From assembly GCA_945860275.1 (NCBI GenBank), contig CAMAPN010000006.1, positions 1 to 53,514 on the forward strand: a DNA stretch of 53,514 bases, read 5' to 3'. Below the pieces are notes generated by a model. That model ran no database searches. It saw only the letters and a list, made by a program, of their open reading frames with translations, and was not told the DNA's origin. This stretch comes from Bifidobacterium breve (GTDB lineage Bacteria > Actinomycetota > Actinomycetes > Nanopelagicales > Nanopelagicaceae). The number at the start of each line of letters is the position of its first letter. The first letter of the stretch is position 1. Position numbers and translations under genes: made by a program. This document shows, in pieces, positions 1-8,231 of the stretch.

Positions 1-206
1 GATACAGCTGCAATTTGTCCTTCATATTCATCACCGTGCGTTCCGCCAACAACTAGTACCGTGGGACCTGTTCCGTTTTTGATAGAAATGATGGGAACTT
101 GATGGCTCGCCCAGCCGCTGTGATTAGTGGAATCGCCAACTACGAGATAGCCGGTGTTCTTCCCCGGCGTGTTCAGATCAAAGGAGATAGAAACGGTTGT
201 CGACAC
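1..206 (-). CDS. Succinylglutamate desuccinylase/aspartoacylase-family (M14-like) hydrolase, partial
   Basis: N-terminal 68 codons of a gene that runs off the left edge. Reading the minus strand from GTG at 206 gives a protein with the motif VVGGTHGDEYEG around residue 60. This is the HxxE zinc-binding signature of the AstE/AspA branch of M14 zinc carboxypeptidases, which remove acyl groups from amino acids or other small amide substrates. The start was chosen because TATAGT ends six bases before this GTG, the leaderless pattern seen repeatedly in the window; the frame stays open further upstream, so a longer N-terminus is possible. It is divergent from the dehydratase at 387. The substrate cannot be told from this fragment. 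Confidence 0.7.
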   Translation of the reverse strand, partial: MSTTVSISFDLNTPGKNTGYLVVGDSTNHSGWASHQVPIISIKNGTGPTVLVVGGTHGDEYEGQIAAV

Positions 207-212
207 ACCAGA

Positions 213-218
213 ACTATA
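213..218 (-). promoter_or_regulatory. -10 hexamer TATAGT of a leaderless promoter
   Basis: TATAGT, then six bases, then GTG at 206. The transcription start would fall at or next to the start codon. No Shine-Dalgarno is visible. The rest of the 207-386 divergent region holds only the AAGGAG ribosome site at 375-380 for the plus-strand gene. Confidence 0.5.
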
Positions 219-386
219 GAAGTGAATAATGATAATGGAAAGGTTTGCTGGGAATATGGCGAAGGAATCGCTAGGGTGATTCGGGAGGGGCGCACCCGCG
301 CAGCGAGGTGGCTCTGAGTGGGGATGCGCGAAAGCGATTTGAATCGGCTTATATGATTCCGGAAGGAACGCGATAAGGAGATAGCT

Positions 387-1550
387 GTGAAAATAACGAA
401 AATCTCAACAACCGTCGTAAATGCAGCGCTTCGCAACTGGGTCATCGTTCGAGTAGATACTGACGAGCCAGGCTTGTATGGTCTTGGCGAAGCAACCGTT
501 GAATTCCAAACCGAAGCGGTCGTTGGCGCCGTTAAATCAGTGGCACCGCTGATCATCGGCCGCGATCCATTAGAAATTGAACGAAACTGGCAAATCATTT
601 ATCGCCATCCTTTCTTCAAAGGTGGCGTTGTTTCGATGTCCGCACTTAGTGGCATCGATCAAGCGCTTTGGGATATTCACTCAAAGAACATGGGAGTGCC
701 ACTCTGGCGCGCGCTTGGTGGATTAGCTCGTGATCGAGTGCGGCTATATGACCATCTCGGTGGTGGAAATTCTGAAGCGGTTTACGACTCTGATACCGCT
801 AAATCCTTCGCGGAAAAGATGCATGAAAGTAAAGAACTTGGCTTCACGGCTGTAAAAATTCTTGCAGTGCCGCAAGCTGCTCCGTTGGAAGGTGCAAAGA
901 AGTTAAAGCACGCAGACACGTTAATGCGTGCTGCGCGCGAGGCTGGTGGCGATGACATCGACATCATGGTTGATTTTCATGGCCGAACTTCTGCAGCAAT
1001 GGCAATCCAGTTCGCGGAGGTACTTGCACCATACCGCCCCTTCTTCCTCGAAGAGGTAGTACAACCAGAACAGTACGAAGCGATGAAGCGCGTAAAAGAG
1101 AAAGTATCAATCCCGCTTGCTGCAGGAGAGCGGCTCTACACGCAACAGGAGTTCTTGCCTTTCCTCAAGTCAGGGGTCTTTGAAGTGGCTCAACCTGATG
1201 TCTGTCACGCCGGAGGAATTACAGGCTTGCGAAAGATCGCCGCGCTGTGCGATGCCTTTGGCGTAGTTATGGCGCCGCATAACCCACTAGGGCCAATTGC
1301 AACGATGGTGAATGTCCATCTTGGATTAGTTACGCCCAACTTCCTCATTCAAGAAGTGATGCGTGCAGATGTGCCATGGCGTAAAGAAGTGGTGGAAGGC
1401 ACACCAGATATCGTCGATGGACACATTCTCCCGCCATCGAGTATCGGAATTGGCGCAACAATCAACGACGCCGCAGCTGCGAAGCATCCATTTAAACAAG
1501 ATGCTCCCACGCAGTGGTTCCATAGCGATGGATCAGTTGCTGACTGGTAA
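387..1550 (+). CDS. Enolase-superfamily sugar-acid dehydratase, D-galactonate dehydratase-like
   Basis: 387-residue protein of the mandelate racemase/muconate lactonizing enzyme group. It should dehydrate an aldonate to a 2-keto-3-deoxy acid in the cytosol with Mg2+. Metal ligands are visible as D196 (in VDFHGR), E222 (LEEVVQ) and E248 (AGERLY). H198 and H298 (APHNPLGP) match the acid/base pair of the DgoD (galactonate dehydratase) type. The GTG start is supported by AAGGAG six bases upstream. It differs from DgoD in a longer loop around residues 125-175. The 3' end overlaps the convergent MFS gene by 18 bp. The exact substrate is not determinable; galactonate or a related six-carbon acid is likely. 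Confidence 0.8.
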   Translation: MKITKISTTVVNAALRNWVIVRVDTDEPGLYGLGEATVEFQTEAVVGAVKSVAPLIIGRDPLEIERNWQIIYRHPFFKGGVVSMSALSGIDQALWDIHSKNMGVPLWRALGGLARDRVRLYDHLGGGNSEAVYDSDTAKSFAEKMHESKELGFTAVKILAVPQAAPLEGAKKLKHADTLMRAAREAGGDDIDIMVDFHGRTSAAMAIQFAEVLAPYRPFFLEEVVQPEQYEAMKRVKEKVSIPLAAGERLYTQQEFLPFLKSGVFEVAQPDVCHAGGITGLRKIAALCDAFGVVMAPHNPLGPIATMVNVHLGLVTPNFLIQEVMRADVPWRKEVVEGTPDIVDGHILPPSSIGIGATINDAAAAKHPFKQDAPTQWFHSDGSVADW

Positions 1551-2693
1551 GCCTTCTTTTGTAGGACCGTTGATCTTCCACATGTAGTAGCTTCCGAGTG
1601 CAATCGGAATCAAAGCGCCATACCCGACAACATAACCGAAGTTGTCAAAGACGATTGCCAGAATAAAAGGCGCGAATCCGAATGCGAACGACGTTCCCAT
1701 CATGTAGCGAGAAATTCTCAGGTCGGCATGTTCAAATCCTTCCGAAACTCGGAAAGCTCCCAAGCCAAAAAGTGGCGCGATTCCAACAGCTGCAATCGTT
1801 AAGCCCACCATAGTTATGTAGGGATCGTCGAATAAACAGACAATCGCAGCACCTGACATGATTGCAGCAACAGCCAAACGTATTACTACCGCAGGATTTG
1901 GTTGGAGGTACGCAAAAGAAAGTCGGGACGCTGCGATTCCGTAGCTGAGAATCGCAGAGCCAAGCGCTCCAAGCGCAATCGGCGCATCACGACTAACTAA
2001 CAAATCAAGCGCCCAGAAACCAATACCCACTTCAAGAATGCAATTGGTGACACCGAGAGCAACGATTTTTGTTTGAACCGCCTTACTGACCATCGTGGTG
2101 GAATGGTGATGGGTGCTCTCTGGAACTATGAACTTCACTTTCCATACTCGCATCAGCGAAATCGGCGTGAGAATTAATGCGCCAAGGATGATAGGAAGGC
2201 GCCAACCGCGATCGACGTGCAACGACGCACTGATAAGCAAGATGGCAGTTGCGCCAACAATCGCTTGAATGCCAGTTTGCATCATCATCCGTCGCATCGA
2301 CGGCGCGCTATCGTGCGAGATCTGCGCCAAACTGATTGCATTCACAATTGTTTGTGAGAAGGCGGCGACGCCAACAGCGGGGACGGTGATGAGAATTGTT
2401 GGCGCAGTAACAAGCGCCATTACGCCGATAAACATCAGAAGTAACATCGTCCGAACGACCCAGTCGCGACCAAACTTATTGATCAAGGGAACAGTGAGAC
2501 GAGCGCCTAATGTGGCGCTTATTCCGACAGCGATATTGTGTGTTCCTGCGAGCGTGCGACTGATGTCGAGATCGAGTCTTAAGAGCGGAATTGCAGCTCC
2601 TGCGGACCAGAGTAGATACGAGCCAATTGCCGCCATAATCAAGAGCGAGCGGAAAGTATCTGATTCGTTCCTTGCGTTCTGCTCGCTTTTCAC
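1533..2693 (-). CDS. MFS transporter, probable sugar-acid or sugar permease
   Basis: 386-residue polytopic membrane protein with about 12 hydrophobic segments and an N-terminal cytoplasmic tail of about 15 residues. The sequence after the first helices (GRDWVVRT, near residue 75) resembles the MFS loop 2-3 region. GTG start, five bases after the stop of the gene at 2699-2959, so it is translationally linked to the operon that begins with the SDR at 4007. The neighbours (SDR dehydrogenase and, converging, a galactonate-type dehydratase) suggest transport of a sugar acid. No substrate-specific motif was recognised. Confidence 0.75.
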   Translation of the reverse strand: MKSEQNARNESDTFRSLLIMAAIGSYLLWSAGAAIPLLRLDLDISRTLAGTHNIAVGISATLGARLTVPLINKFGRDWVVRTMLLLMFIGVMALVTAPTILITVPAVGVAAFSQTIVNAISLAQISHDSAPSMRRMMMQTGIQAIVGATAILLISASLHVDRGWRLPIILGALILTPISLMRVWKVKFIVPESTHHHSTTMVSKAVQTKIVALGVTNCILEVGIGFWALDLLVSRDAPIALGALGSAILSYGIAASRLSFAYLQPNPAVVIRLAVAAIMSGAAIVCLFDDPYITMVGLTIAAVGIAPLFGLGAFRVSEGFEHADLRISRYMMGTSFAFGFAPFILAIVFDNFGYVVGYGALIPIALGSYYMWKINGPTKEGLPVSN

Positions 2694-2698
2694 TCGCG

Positions 2699-2959
2699 TT
2701 ACTTTATTACGATAGTTATTGGGGTACCTAGAATATTTTGGGCAATCCTTGATACTTCTCGAATTCGTTCTTCTTTTCGCATCGCGGAATAGTCATGCTC
2801 CACTGCGAATTTTGAAGAATCTCGAAAATCCAAAGTAAGAATTCCGTCGGAGAACTCCGCAAGTCGTCCATCAAAGAAGGCAAGCCAGAGAATTCTGTCG
2901 ATGCGCAGCAGCTCGTCAAGAACTTCATTCCATCGTCTTTTGATTTCCTCGAGCGTCAT
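2699..2959 (-). CDS. Free-standing domain resembling the C-terminal part of DNA polymerase III gamma/tau
   Basis: 86-residue soluble protein. The pattern IKRRWNEVLDEL, then an ILW helix, then a strand pair around SDGILTLDF, then a helix ending in ITIVIK resembles the small alpha/beta domain that follows the clamp-loader core in Gram-positive and actinobacterial DnaX proteins (typically a W..VL.. helix, a LTL.F strand and a final V.V strand). No ATPase domain is attached. It lies between a small membrane protein gene and an MFS gene, with gaps of 25 and 5 bases, in the SDR operon. The family call is from pattern memory only; the function in this setting is unknown. Confidence 0.5.
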   Translation of the reverse strand: MTLEEIKRRWNEVLDELLRIDRILWLAFFDGRLAEFSDGILTLDFRDSSKFAVEHDYSAMRKEERIREVSRIAQNILGTPITIVIK

Positions 2960-2984
2960 TTAGTGCACGCCCGCAAGCTCATAC

Positions 2985-3206
2985 TTAAGCCAAGAAGGAG
3001 TAGATGATGGCGATTGCTGAAATGACGAGCGCGACTATGAATCCCGGACCTTTTTGAAGTTTGAGATTTATTGGCTTACTCAATGTTGCCAGCAGTAAAA
3101 GCGCACCGACGATAATCGCAAAGCCCCCTGCATTGAAATCTATATAGCGCCAGTTGATGAGACCAACAGCGAGCGAGGTATAGGCAACGAGTCGAATATT
3201 CGTCAT
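2985..3206 (-). CDS. Small membrane protein of unknown function
   Basis: 73 residues with two or three hydrophobic segments (roughly residues 5-20, 27-45 and 52-72) separated by short polar turns such as KPINLKLQKG. I do not recognise the family. The start codon lies nine bases after the SDR stop and the stop lies 25 bases before the next gene, so it is an interior member of a four-gene minus-strand operon (SDR, this gene, DnaX-like domain, MFS). It could assist the transporter, but nothing in the sequence shows this. Confidence 0.6.
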   Translation of the reverse strand: MTNIRLVAYTSLAVGLINWRYIDFNAGGFAIIVGALLLLATLSKPINLKLQKGPGFIVALVISAIAIIYSFLA

Positions 3207-3215
3207 GTCAGCAAT

Positions 3216-4007
3216 TTACCAAATGGTCCATCCACCATCTACTACCAACGCTTGGCCAGTAATAAATGATGAACCAGGAGCAGCGAGAAAGAGCAAAGCG
3301 GTGCGCAATTCTCGATCAGTGCCGATCCGCCCCATTGGCGTTGCTTGAGAAACGGCATCTAGAAGCGGTCCGGGGGAGAAGTATTGGCGGTTTACAGGGC
3401 TGTCGAAGCTGCCGGGACAGAGCGCATTAACGGTGACGCCAGACTTTGCCACTTGGGCAGCAAGAAACTTGGTCAAGCCAATGAGCGCATGCTTGCTCGT
3501 GAAATATGAGGGCATATGCACGCCAAGGCCCGGATAGCGGTTCTCATCCCCTGCAACTACACCGTATATAGAGGAGATGTTGATGATTCTTCCCCAATTA
3601 TTCTCGATCATCCCTGGTAAGAGGAGTTGGGAGAGCCAAAACGGCGCTTCGACATTAAGAGTCATGATGCGCTTCCAGTCAAGTGATTGCTCCTCCCACC
3701 ATGGCGCGCGATGGGCAAGCCCTGAGCTATTGACCAAAATATCGATATGTCCAACGCGTTGCGCCAATGCACGAACATCCTCATAGTCCGTAACATCACA
3801 GCGCTCTGCAGAAATTTTCGGGTATTTTCCGCGCAATTGCTCAACCACGGTATCGAGAAACTCTTTCCGTCGGCTAGCAATAATCACTTCTGCACCTGCA
3901 TCTAAGAGCGCTTCAGTGAATTGTCGCCCTAATCCATCGCCACCACCTGTGACGAGCGCGCGCTTACCCGAAAGTTCGAAATCAGTGAGATTTACGTGAT
4001 TGGTCAT
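3216..4007 (-). CDS. SDR-family oxidoreductase, gluconate 5-dehydrogenase/KduD-like
   Basis: 263-residue classical short-chain dehydrogenase. The cofactor motif TGGGDGLGR is at residues 20-28, NSSG is in place of NNAG near residue 93, the catalytic Ser is in INISSIYG, and YFTSK supplies the Tyr/Lys pair near residue 168. The C-terminus ITGQALVVDGGWTIW is typical of sugar-acid SDRs such as gluconate 5-dehydrogenase or 2-dehydro-3-deoxygluconate 5-dehydrogenase. ATG start, with TACCGT seven bases upstream and no clear Shine-Dalgarno. First gene of an operon with an MFS transporter. With the IdnD-like enzyme at 12806 it could form an idonate/gluconate interconversion, but that is an inference. 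Confidence 0.75.
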   Translation of the reverse strand: MTNHVNLTDFELSGKRALVTGGGDGLGRQFTEALLDAGAEVIIASRRKEFLDTVVEQLRGKYPKISAERCDVTDYEDVRALAQRVGHIDILVNSSGLAHRAPWWEEQSLDWKRIMTLNVEAPFWLSQLLLPGMIENNWGRIINISSIYGVVAGDENRYPGLGVHMPSYFTSKHALIGLTKFLAAQVAKSGVTVNALCPGSFDSPVNRQYFSPGPLLDAVSQATPMGRIGTDRELRTALLFLAAPGSSFITGQALVVDGGWTIW

Positions 4008-4014
4008 GCATGTG

Positions 4015-4020
4015 ACGGTA
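4015..4020 (-). promoter_or_regulatory. Possible -10 hexamer TACCGT for the SDR operon
   Basis: TACCGT followed by seven bases and ATG at 4007. One base longer than the commonest spacing in this window, so the leaderless reading is tentative. Confidence 0.35.
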
Positions 4021-4033
4021 GCAGGTTCACAGA

Positions 4034-4777
4034 TTAAGCAGAAGTAGAAGCGAATTCACCTGACTGTGCGAGCTGCTGCTTTTGGCGCTCTGGCTTCTCG
4101 GGTTTCCCTGGCTTCTCTTGCTTGCCTCGTGGATTCGGTTGCGGCTGGCCAGGTTGAATCTGACGCTTGCCATTTTTTGCCAGAGTTGGATCAATAGGCT
4201 TAATTGGTTCTAGGGGACGCATCGGAATGTTCGGCCGCGCAGGTGGCGTTGGCGGTTCACCTAACGCTTCTAACGCGACTTGCCGGGCAGTGGTTGCGGC
4301 AAGTGTTGCTGCGCCAAGCGCGTTACGGGCGGCAACTTTCGCTTCAGTGCTCTTCGCGGCGGTGAATGCAGCTTTGAAATCTGCACGCGCCTTATTGAGA
4401 TCTTTCTTGAAATCATCATTAATCTCTTCGATGAGAGCGCGGTTGGCATCATCCCACGCATCACGAGCAACTTTGAATTTATCCATCTCAATTTTAAATG
4501 CATCGTCCGCCGCTTTTCGTAGGACATTCCATTTTTCAAGTGCAACTTTGTACTCGTCAAATTTAATTTTGTACGCATCGAGTTGTTGCTGATAGCTCTG
4601 CGGTGTTGCAGAAGGTGATGGTGAAGCTCCCGGTGCTGGAGTAGTGGTAGCAGAAGATGTACCGCCAGAAGTTTCAGTGGCGCTCGCGCTAGTTGAGCTC
4701 ATGCTGCCCATGGCAAGCGATATCGCTACTGCTACCACTGTGAATCGAGCTCGTGAAGCGCTCGTTACCTCAGCCAT
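4034..4777 (-). CDS. Secreted coiled-coil protein with low-complexity linker and Pro/Lys-rich tail
   Basis: 247 residues. An N-terminal signal sequence (hydrophobic stretch about residues 10-30, Ala-rich cleavage region) is followed by a Thr/Ser/Pro/Ala linker (about 35-60), a long charged helical region (about 60-175) rich in Lys, Asp, Ala and aromatic heptad positions, and a Pro-rich basic C-terminus with repeated GKxEKPxKPEK units. No known enzymatic domain is visible. AGGGTGGG lies upstream of the ATG. The architecture suggests an exported, cell-envelope-associated protein. It is divergent from the two-component system at 4927, which may control envelope functions, but no operator is evident. 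Confidence 0.65.
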   Translation of the reverse strand: MAEVTSASRARFTVVAVAISLAMGSMSSTSASATETSGGTSSATTTPAPGASPSPSATPQSYQQQLDAYKIKFDEYKVALEKWNVLRKAADDAFKIEMDKFKVARDAWDDANRALIEEINDDFKKDLNKARADFKAAFTAAKSTEAKVAARNALGAATLAATTARQVALEALGEPPTPPARPNIPMRPLEPIKPIDPTLAKNGKRQIQPGQPQPNPRGKQEKPGKPEKPERQKQQLAQSGEFASTSA

Positions 4778-4914
4778 TTCATGCCCACCCTTTCACCAAC
4801 CGGATAAGGCAATGCTCGCCTGGGAATATGTGAAGACTCTGTGAAAACCGTACCGAGAGCTTTGGAGTTTGCCCATGGTCAGCGATACCCCTCCTCATTG
4901 CAAGAGCTTGCCAG

Positions 4915-4920
4915 TAGCCT
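4915..4920 (+). promoter_or_regulatory. -10 hexamer TAGCCT of a leaderless promoter
   Basis: TAGCCT, spacer TGCCGC, then ATG at 4927. The same spacer sequence occurs before the dehydrogenase gene at 12806. No ribosome site precedes the ATG. Confidence 0.5.
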
Positions 4921-4926
4921 TGCCGC

Positions 4927-5628
4927 ATGGCGAACCAGGGCTCAGCTAGCGCTCATATCCTCGTGGTTGACGACGAGGCAGGGGTGCGTGACCTGCTGGG
5001 CGATGCGCTACGAGTTGCCGGGTATTCGGTCTCCGCTGCCCCCGATGGGATGTCCGCCCTCACGGCGCTTAGGGGTGCGGCGGCAGACCTATTAATCATC
5101 GATATCAATATGCCTGTGATGGATGGATTCGAGCTATTGGAGCAGCTTCGTAAGAAGGGCGACCGCACGCCCGCGCTGATGCTCAGCGCCCGCGGTGAGA
5201 AGGCTGACGTGACTCGAGGGCTGCGGCTAGGCGCTGATGACTATGTAACCAAACCTTTCGGATTAGAAGAGCTCCTCCTTCGGGTTGGCGCGATTCTTCG
5301 GCGGACTAAAGCGGCAGTAGTTGAGAACAGCGTTCTGCGTTGTGGCGCGCTCGCTCTTGATGAGGATCAACATAAAGTCTTCTATGCCGATGCAGAAATA
5401 GAGCTTTCGCCAACAGAGTTCAAACTCTTACAAGAGTTGATGCGAAATAAAGGCAGGGTGCTTACCAAATCTGCGCTACTGCGCGATGTATGGGAGATTG
5501 ATTTCGAAACTGAGACGAGCGTTCTCGATACTTACATCTCTTACTTGCGCAAGAAGTTAAATCGTGATGGCTTGGAATTCATACGAACGGTGCGGGGCGT
5601 CGGCTACCAAATCGTGGAACCTGCGTGA
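4927..5628 (+). CDS. OmpR/PhoB-family response regulator
   Basis: 233-residue two-domain regulator. The receiver domain (about 10-120) has the acidic pair in VVDDEAG, the phospho-acceptor Asp in LLIIDINMP near residue 60, and the conserved Lys in VTKPFG. A winged-helix DNA-binding domain (about 135-230) has the SPTEFKLLQ motif and the RTVRGVGYQI end typical of OmpR proteins. ATG start from a leaderless-type promoter. Its last codons overlap the kinase start (GTGA), so the pair is co-translated. The stimulus and target genes are unknown; the adjacent envelope-like protein is one candidate target. Confidence 0.9.
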   Translation: MANQGSASAHILVVDDEAGVRDLLGDALRVAGYSVSAAPDGMSALTALRGAAADLLIIDINMPVMDGFELLEQLRKKGDRTPALMLSARGEKADVTRGLRLGADDYVTKPFGLEELLLRVGAILRRTKAAVVENSVLRCGALALDEDQHKVFYADAEIELSPTEFKLLQELMRNKGRVLTKSALLRDVWEIDFETETSVLDTYISYLRKKLNRDGLEFIRTVRGVGYQIVEPA

Positions 5629-6980
5629 GATTACAGACTCGATTTGCACTCATTGCGGGTGCGATCACCTCTTTAGCGTCGCTATCTATTGGTTACTTTG
5701 CCATCACTACCGCGTTTAACTCAGAAATCACTCGCGTGGATGAATTAATTGGCAGGGTCACCACTCAATTAGATTCAAGAGATCCACTATCGAGCGCAGT
5801 TTTCTTGGCGGACGAGAGTGACTCTGAATTGCTAGTGGCACTCCTAGATAGCTCTGGAGAATTGATTACTGTACGAACTTCAGCAGAGGGCGAGATTTTG
5901 GAGCTTCCTGCAGTGCAAGTGAAAAACAGAACAGGCAGCATTGAAACGCTTGGCGTTAAAGAGAGATATCGAGTTGAGACGCTCGAGCTACCGCAAGACT
6001 CTTTTCTTGTATTGGCATACCCAATCCGAGATATTTACGACAATCGCTTGATAAATATTGAGAGACTCGCCTTATTTTTGTTAGTGGCCCTGCTCCTGGC
6101 ATTCGCTGCCACGCGTGTATTGATTAGGCCAGATATCAAGAAAATCGAGCGACTTGCAGGTCGTGCCCGTGAAATCGCTAATGGTCGAAAGTGGGAGATT
6201 GAAGTTGTCGAAACTGGAAACTCAGAGGTTAATGATTTGAGTAGGGCGCTTAATCAAATGGTGGGTTATCTACAAAATGCGCTCGAGGGCGAGCGACGCA
6301 ATAGCCAGAAGATGCAAGAGTTTATCGGTGATGCTTCACATGAACTGCGCACACCGCTGACTGTCATTAAGGGGTATGTGGAGCTGTTAGCACGCTCGGA
6401 GCAGCTTGATGCGGATGGGAAGAAACGAGCAATTGATCGACTAACAAATGAAATTGATCGGATGGAACGATTGATATCGGATTTGCTCTTCTTGGCCGAA
6501 ATAGGGGAGCGGCAAAGTCAACTTGATGATGCGGTGAACATTTCTGATCTCTTACGAATTCAGTTGACTGACTTGAAACTTCTTGAGCCCATCCGTGAGA
6601 TCGAGGATGCAATAACTCCAGAGGTTTTTATCATTGGCAGCTTGCCACACATGCAGCAGTTGTTGGCCAATATCTTCTCGAACATTAGACGTCACACTCC
6701 GCAAGATTCCCCGCTCTACGCGCATCTTGATTATGTGAACGAAGGTGTGCGGATTCGGATTGGCGACGGGGGTTCGGGGCTACCTGAAGAGGTTTACCAA
6801 AAAGGCGTGCAGCAATTTCAGCGTTTCGATAGTTCGCGCTCTCGGGAGAGTGGAGGCTCTGGCCTTGGCATGAGCATTATGCGCGCGATTGTTGCAGAAC
6901 ATAAAGGAAGAATGGAGTTTCGGCAGAGTCGTTTTGGCGGATTGGAGATTGACATCATCTTTCCGCTTAAAGAGGATTAA
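5625..6980 (+). CDS. Sensor histidine kinase
   Basis: 451 residues. There is one membrane segment near residues 7-29, an extracytoplasmic sensor region of about 115 residues, a second segment near 145-170, a HAMP linker, a dimerisation domain with the phospho-accepting His in GDASHELRTPL, an N box (NIFSNIRRHTP) and a G box in the form SGGSGLGMSI. The D box reads IGDGGSGL. GTG start overlaps the response regulator stop by four bases. Typical HisKA/HATPase_c kinase. Its extracytoplasmic domain was not recognised. Confidence 0.9.
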   Translation: MRLQTRFALIAGAITSLASLSIGYFAITTAFNSEITRVDELIGRVTTQLDSRDPLSSAVFLADESDSELLVALLDSSGELITVRTSAEGEILELPAVQVKNRTGSIETLGVKERYRVETLELPQDSFLVLAYPIRDIYDNRLINIERLALFLLVALLLAFAATRVLIRPDIKKIERLAGRAREIANGRKWEIEVVETGNSEVNDLSRALNQMVGYLQNALEGERRNSQKMQEFIGDASHELRTPLTVIKGYVELLARSEQLDADGKKRAIDRLTNEIDRMERLISDLLFLAEIGERQSQLDDAVNISDLLRIQLTDLKLLEPIREIEDAITPEVFIIGSLPHMQQLLANIFSNIRRHTPQDSPLYAHLDYVNEGVRIRIGDGGSGLPEEVYQKGVQQFQRFDSSRSRESGGSGLGMSIMRAIVAEHKGRMEFRQSRFGGLEIDIIFPLKED

Positions 6981-6990
6981 CTAGAAGAAG

Positions 6991-8214
6991 TTATTGCGGT
7001 GGCGCGCTATTTTCAATAGCACTGCGATCTTCCGCCTCCGTTGTTATGCGATTAGCTGGCTCAAGAATTTTTCTCCCGAAGGTGAGTACGAGCAACCCAA
7101 TGGAGACCGCAATAGTTGTACTCAGTAAAGTAAACCGCGGCGAGAACTGACTGGCGATAATTCCGCCAAGCGCTGCGCCAAGGGCCATAAATGAACCATC
7201 AACAGTCCAGATCCAACCAAGTGCACTCACCGCTGTTCCTTTTGGTCGAACCGCTTCAAGTACCTCCCAATAAAAGACTTGTACTGCGCCGCCGAAGAAT
7301 CCAATGAAGAGCGCAATGAAGGCCATGCTCCATCCGGGATAGGTGAGTGCAAGTGGGAGAGTGGCAATCATCCAGAGCGAATAGGTGCGAAGCAGCCCCT
7401 TCAGCGCCGATGTTTTTCTTGAGATAAGCCCCGCGACTAAACCTCCTGCGACGGAGGTTATCGCCAGACAAGCGAAGATAGGTCCGCTCCAACCAGGGAT
7501 CTTCTCCAAAGTGGCAAATGCAGGGATTCCCACGTCGAACGCGCCCCAGCCAAAACCAACGAACATCGCCTCCAACATCAGTAGCCGCATTGCAGGCAAT
7601 CGCCAAATCGCAATATGAGATTCGCTCTTTTTTTCTGGTACCCACGTTGATGAAATTTTTGTGAAACCGAGGGAGAGTCCTCCGACAGCCATAAAGAGCG
7701 CGCAGAGAATTAGCGCGCTTCTTGGATACGGTGAGAGCGCCAGCGTTGAGGCAAGAAGTGGACCGAAAACTCGCGTGGCATTAATAACCGATGTGTCGAG
7801 TGCATAGGCAGTGCGCAGTGAAATTTCGGGAACCGCGACTTTCCAGAGCGGACGGACGGAGAGGTTGATGGGCGGTGAGACCAAACCCATGAGCAGGGAG
7901 AGCGGCAAAATCAAACTCTTGCTTGTTGTGAATTCCAGGACGAGCAACCCTGATGCGTAGAGCGGGACGAGTATTCGAATGGGCCATTTCTGTCCCCAAC
8001 GGTCAAGGGCCGCACCGCGCAGACCTGCAGTGACGGAATTGGCAAAGGTATTCAGGCCCAGCGCAATGCCAGCGTATGCGACGGAGTCAGTCAATCGTTC
8101 GACTTTGAAGAAGAGCGCAAGTCCGACCATTGCATATGCCACCCGTGCGGGGAACGAGCTGAGCAGAAGTATTTTCGTGTTTTTGATCGCTAGTAATTCC
8201 CCATATTTACGCAC
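6991..8214 (-). CDS. MFS transporter
   Basis: 407-residue membrane protein with about 12 hydrophobic helices, an MFS-like loop DRWGQKWPIR after helix 2, and a polar C-terminal tail of about 25 residues. Organisation resembles the two-lobed MFS exporters annotated as antibiotic or multidrug efflux in actinobacteria, but no substrate can be assigned. GTG start at 8214 with TACCTT six bases upstream and no Shine-Dalgarno. It is divergent from the secreted protein at 8232, with only 17 bases between the two start codons. The stop lies ten bases from the convergent histidine kinase gene. Confidence 0.75.
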   Translation of the reverse strand: MRKYGELLAIKNTKILLLSSFPARVAYAMVGLALFFKVERLTDSVAYAGIALGLNTFANSVTAGLRGAALDRWGQKWPIRILVPLYASGLLVLEFTTSKSLILPLSLLMGLVSPPINLSVRPLWKVAVPEISLRTAYALDTSVINATRVFGPLLASTLALSPYPRSALILCALFMAVGGLSLGFTKISSTWVPEKKSESHIAIWRLPAMRLLMLEAMFVGFGWGAFDVGIPAFATLEKIPGWSGPIFACLAITSVAGGLVAGLISRKTSALKGLLRTYSLWMIATLPLALTYPGWSMAFIALFIGFFGGAVQVFYWEVLEAVRPKGTAVSALGWIWTVDGSFMALGAALGGIIASQFSPRFTLLSTTIAVSIGLLVLTFGRKILEPANRITTEAEDRSAIENSAPPQ

Positions 8215-8231
8215 TTAGGTAAGGTACAGGC
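8215..8231. promoter_or_regulatory. Overlapping divergent -10 elements for two leaderless genes
   Basis: On +, TAAGGT (8220-8225), six bases, ATG at 8232. On -, TACCTT (8226-8221), six bases, GTG at 8214. The two hexamers share five base pairs, so the polymerases cannot occupy both at once. Any -35 contacts must lie inside the opposite coding sequence. Confidence 0.6.

Noticed and set aside
99-317. 72-codon open frame on +
   Set aside because: It overlaps the minus-strand M14-type gene and its control region; no family resemblance and no ribosome site.
173-598. 141-codon open frame on -
   Set aside because: Mostly antisense to the dehydratase at 387; the true minus-strand gene here is in another frame with the GGTHGDE motif.
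4167-4592. 141-codon Ala/Ser-rich open frame on +
   Set aside because: Antisense shadow of the Ala/Lys-rich coiled-coil protein.
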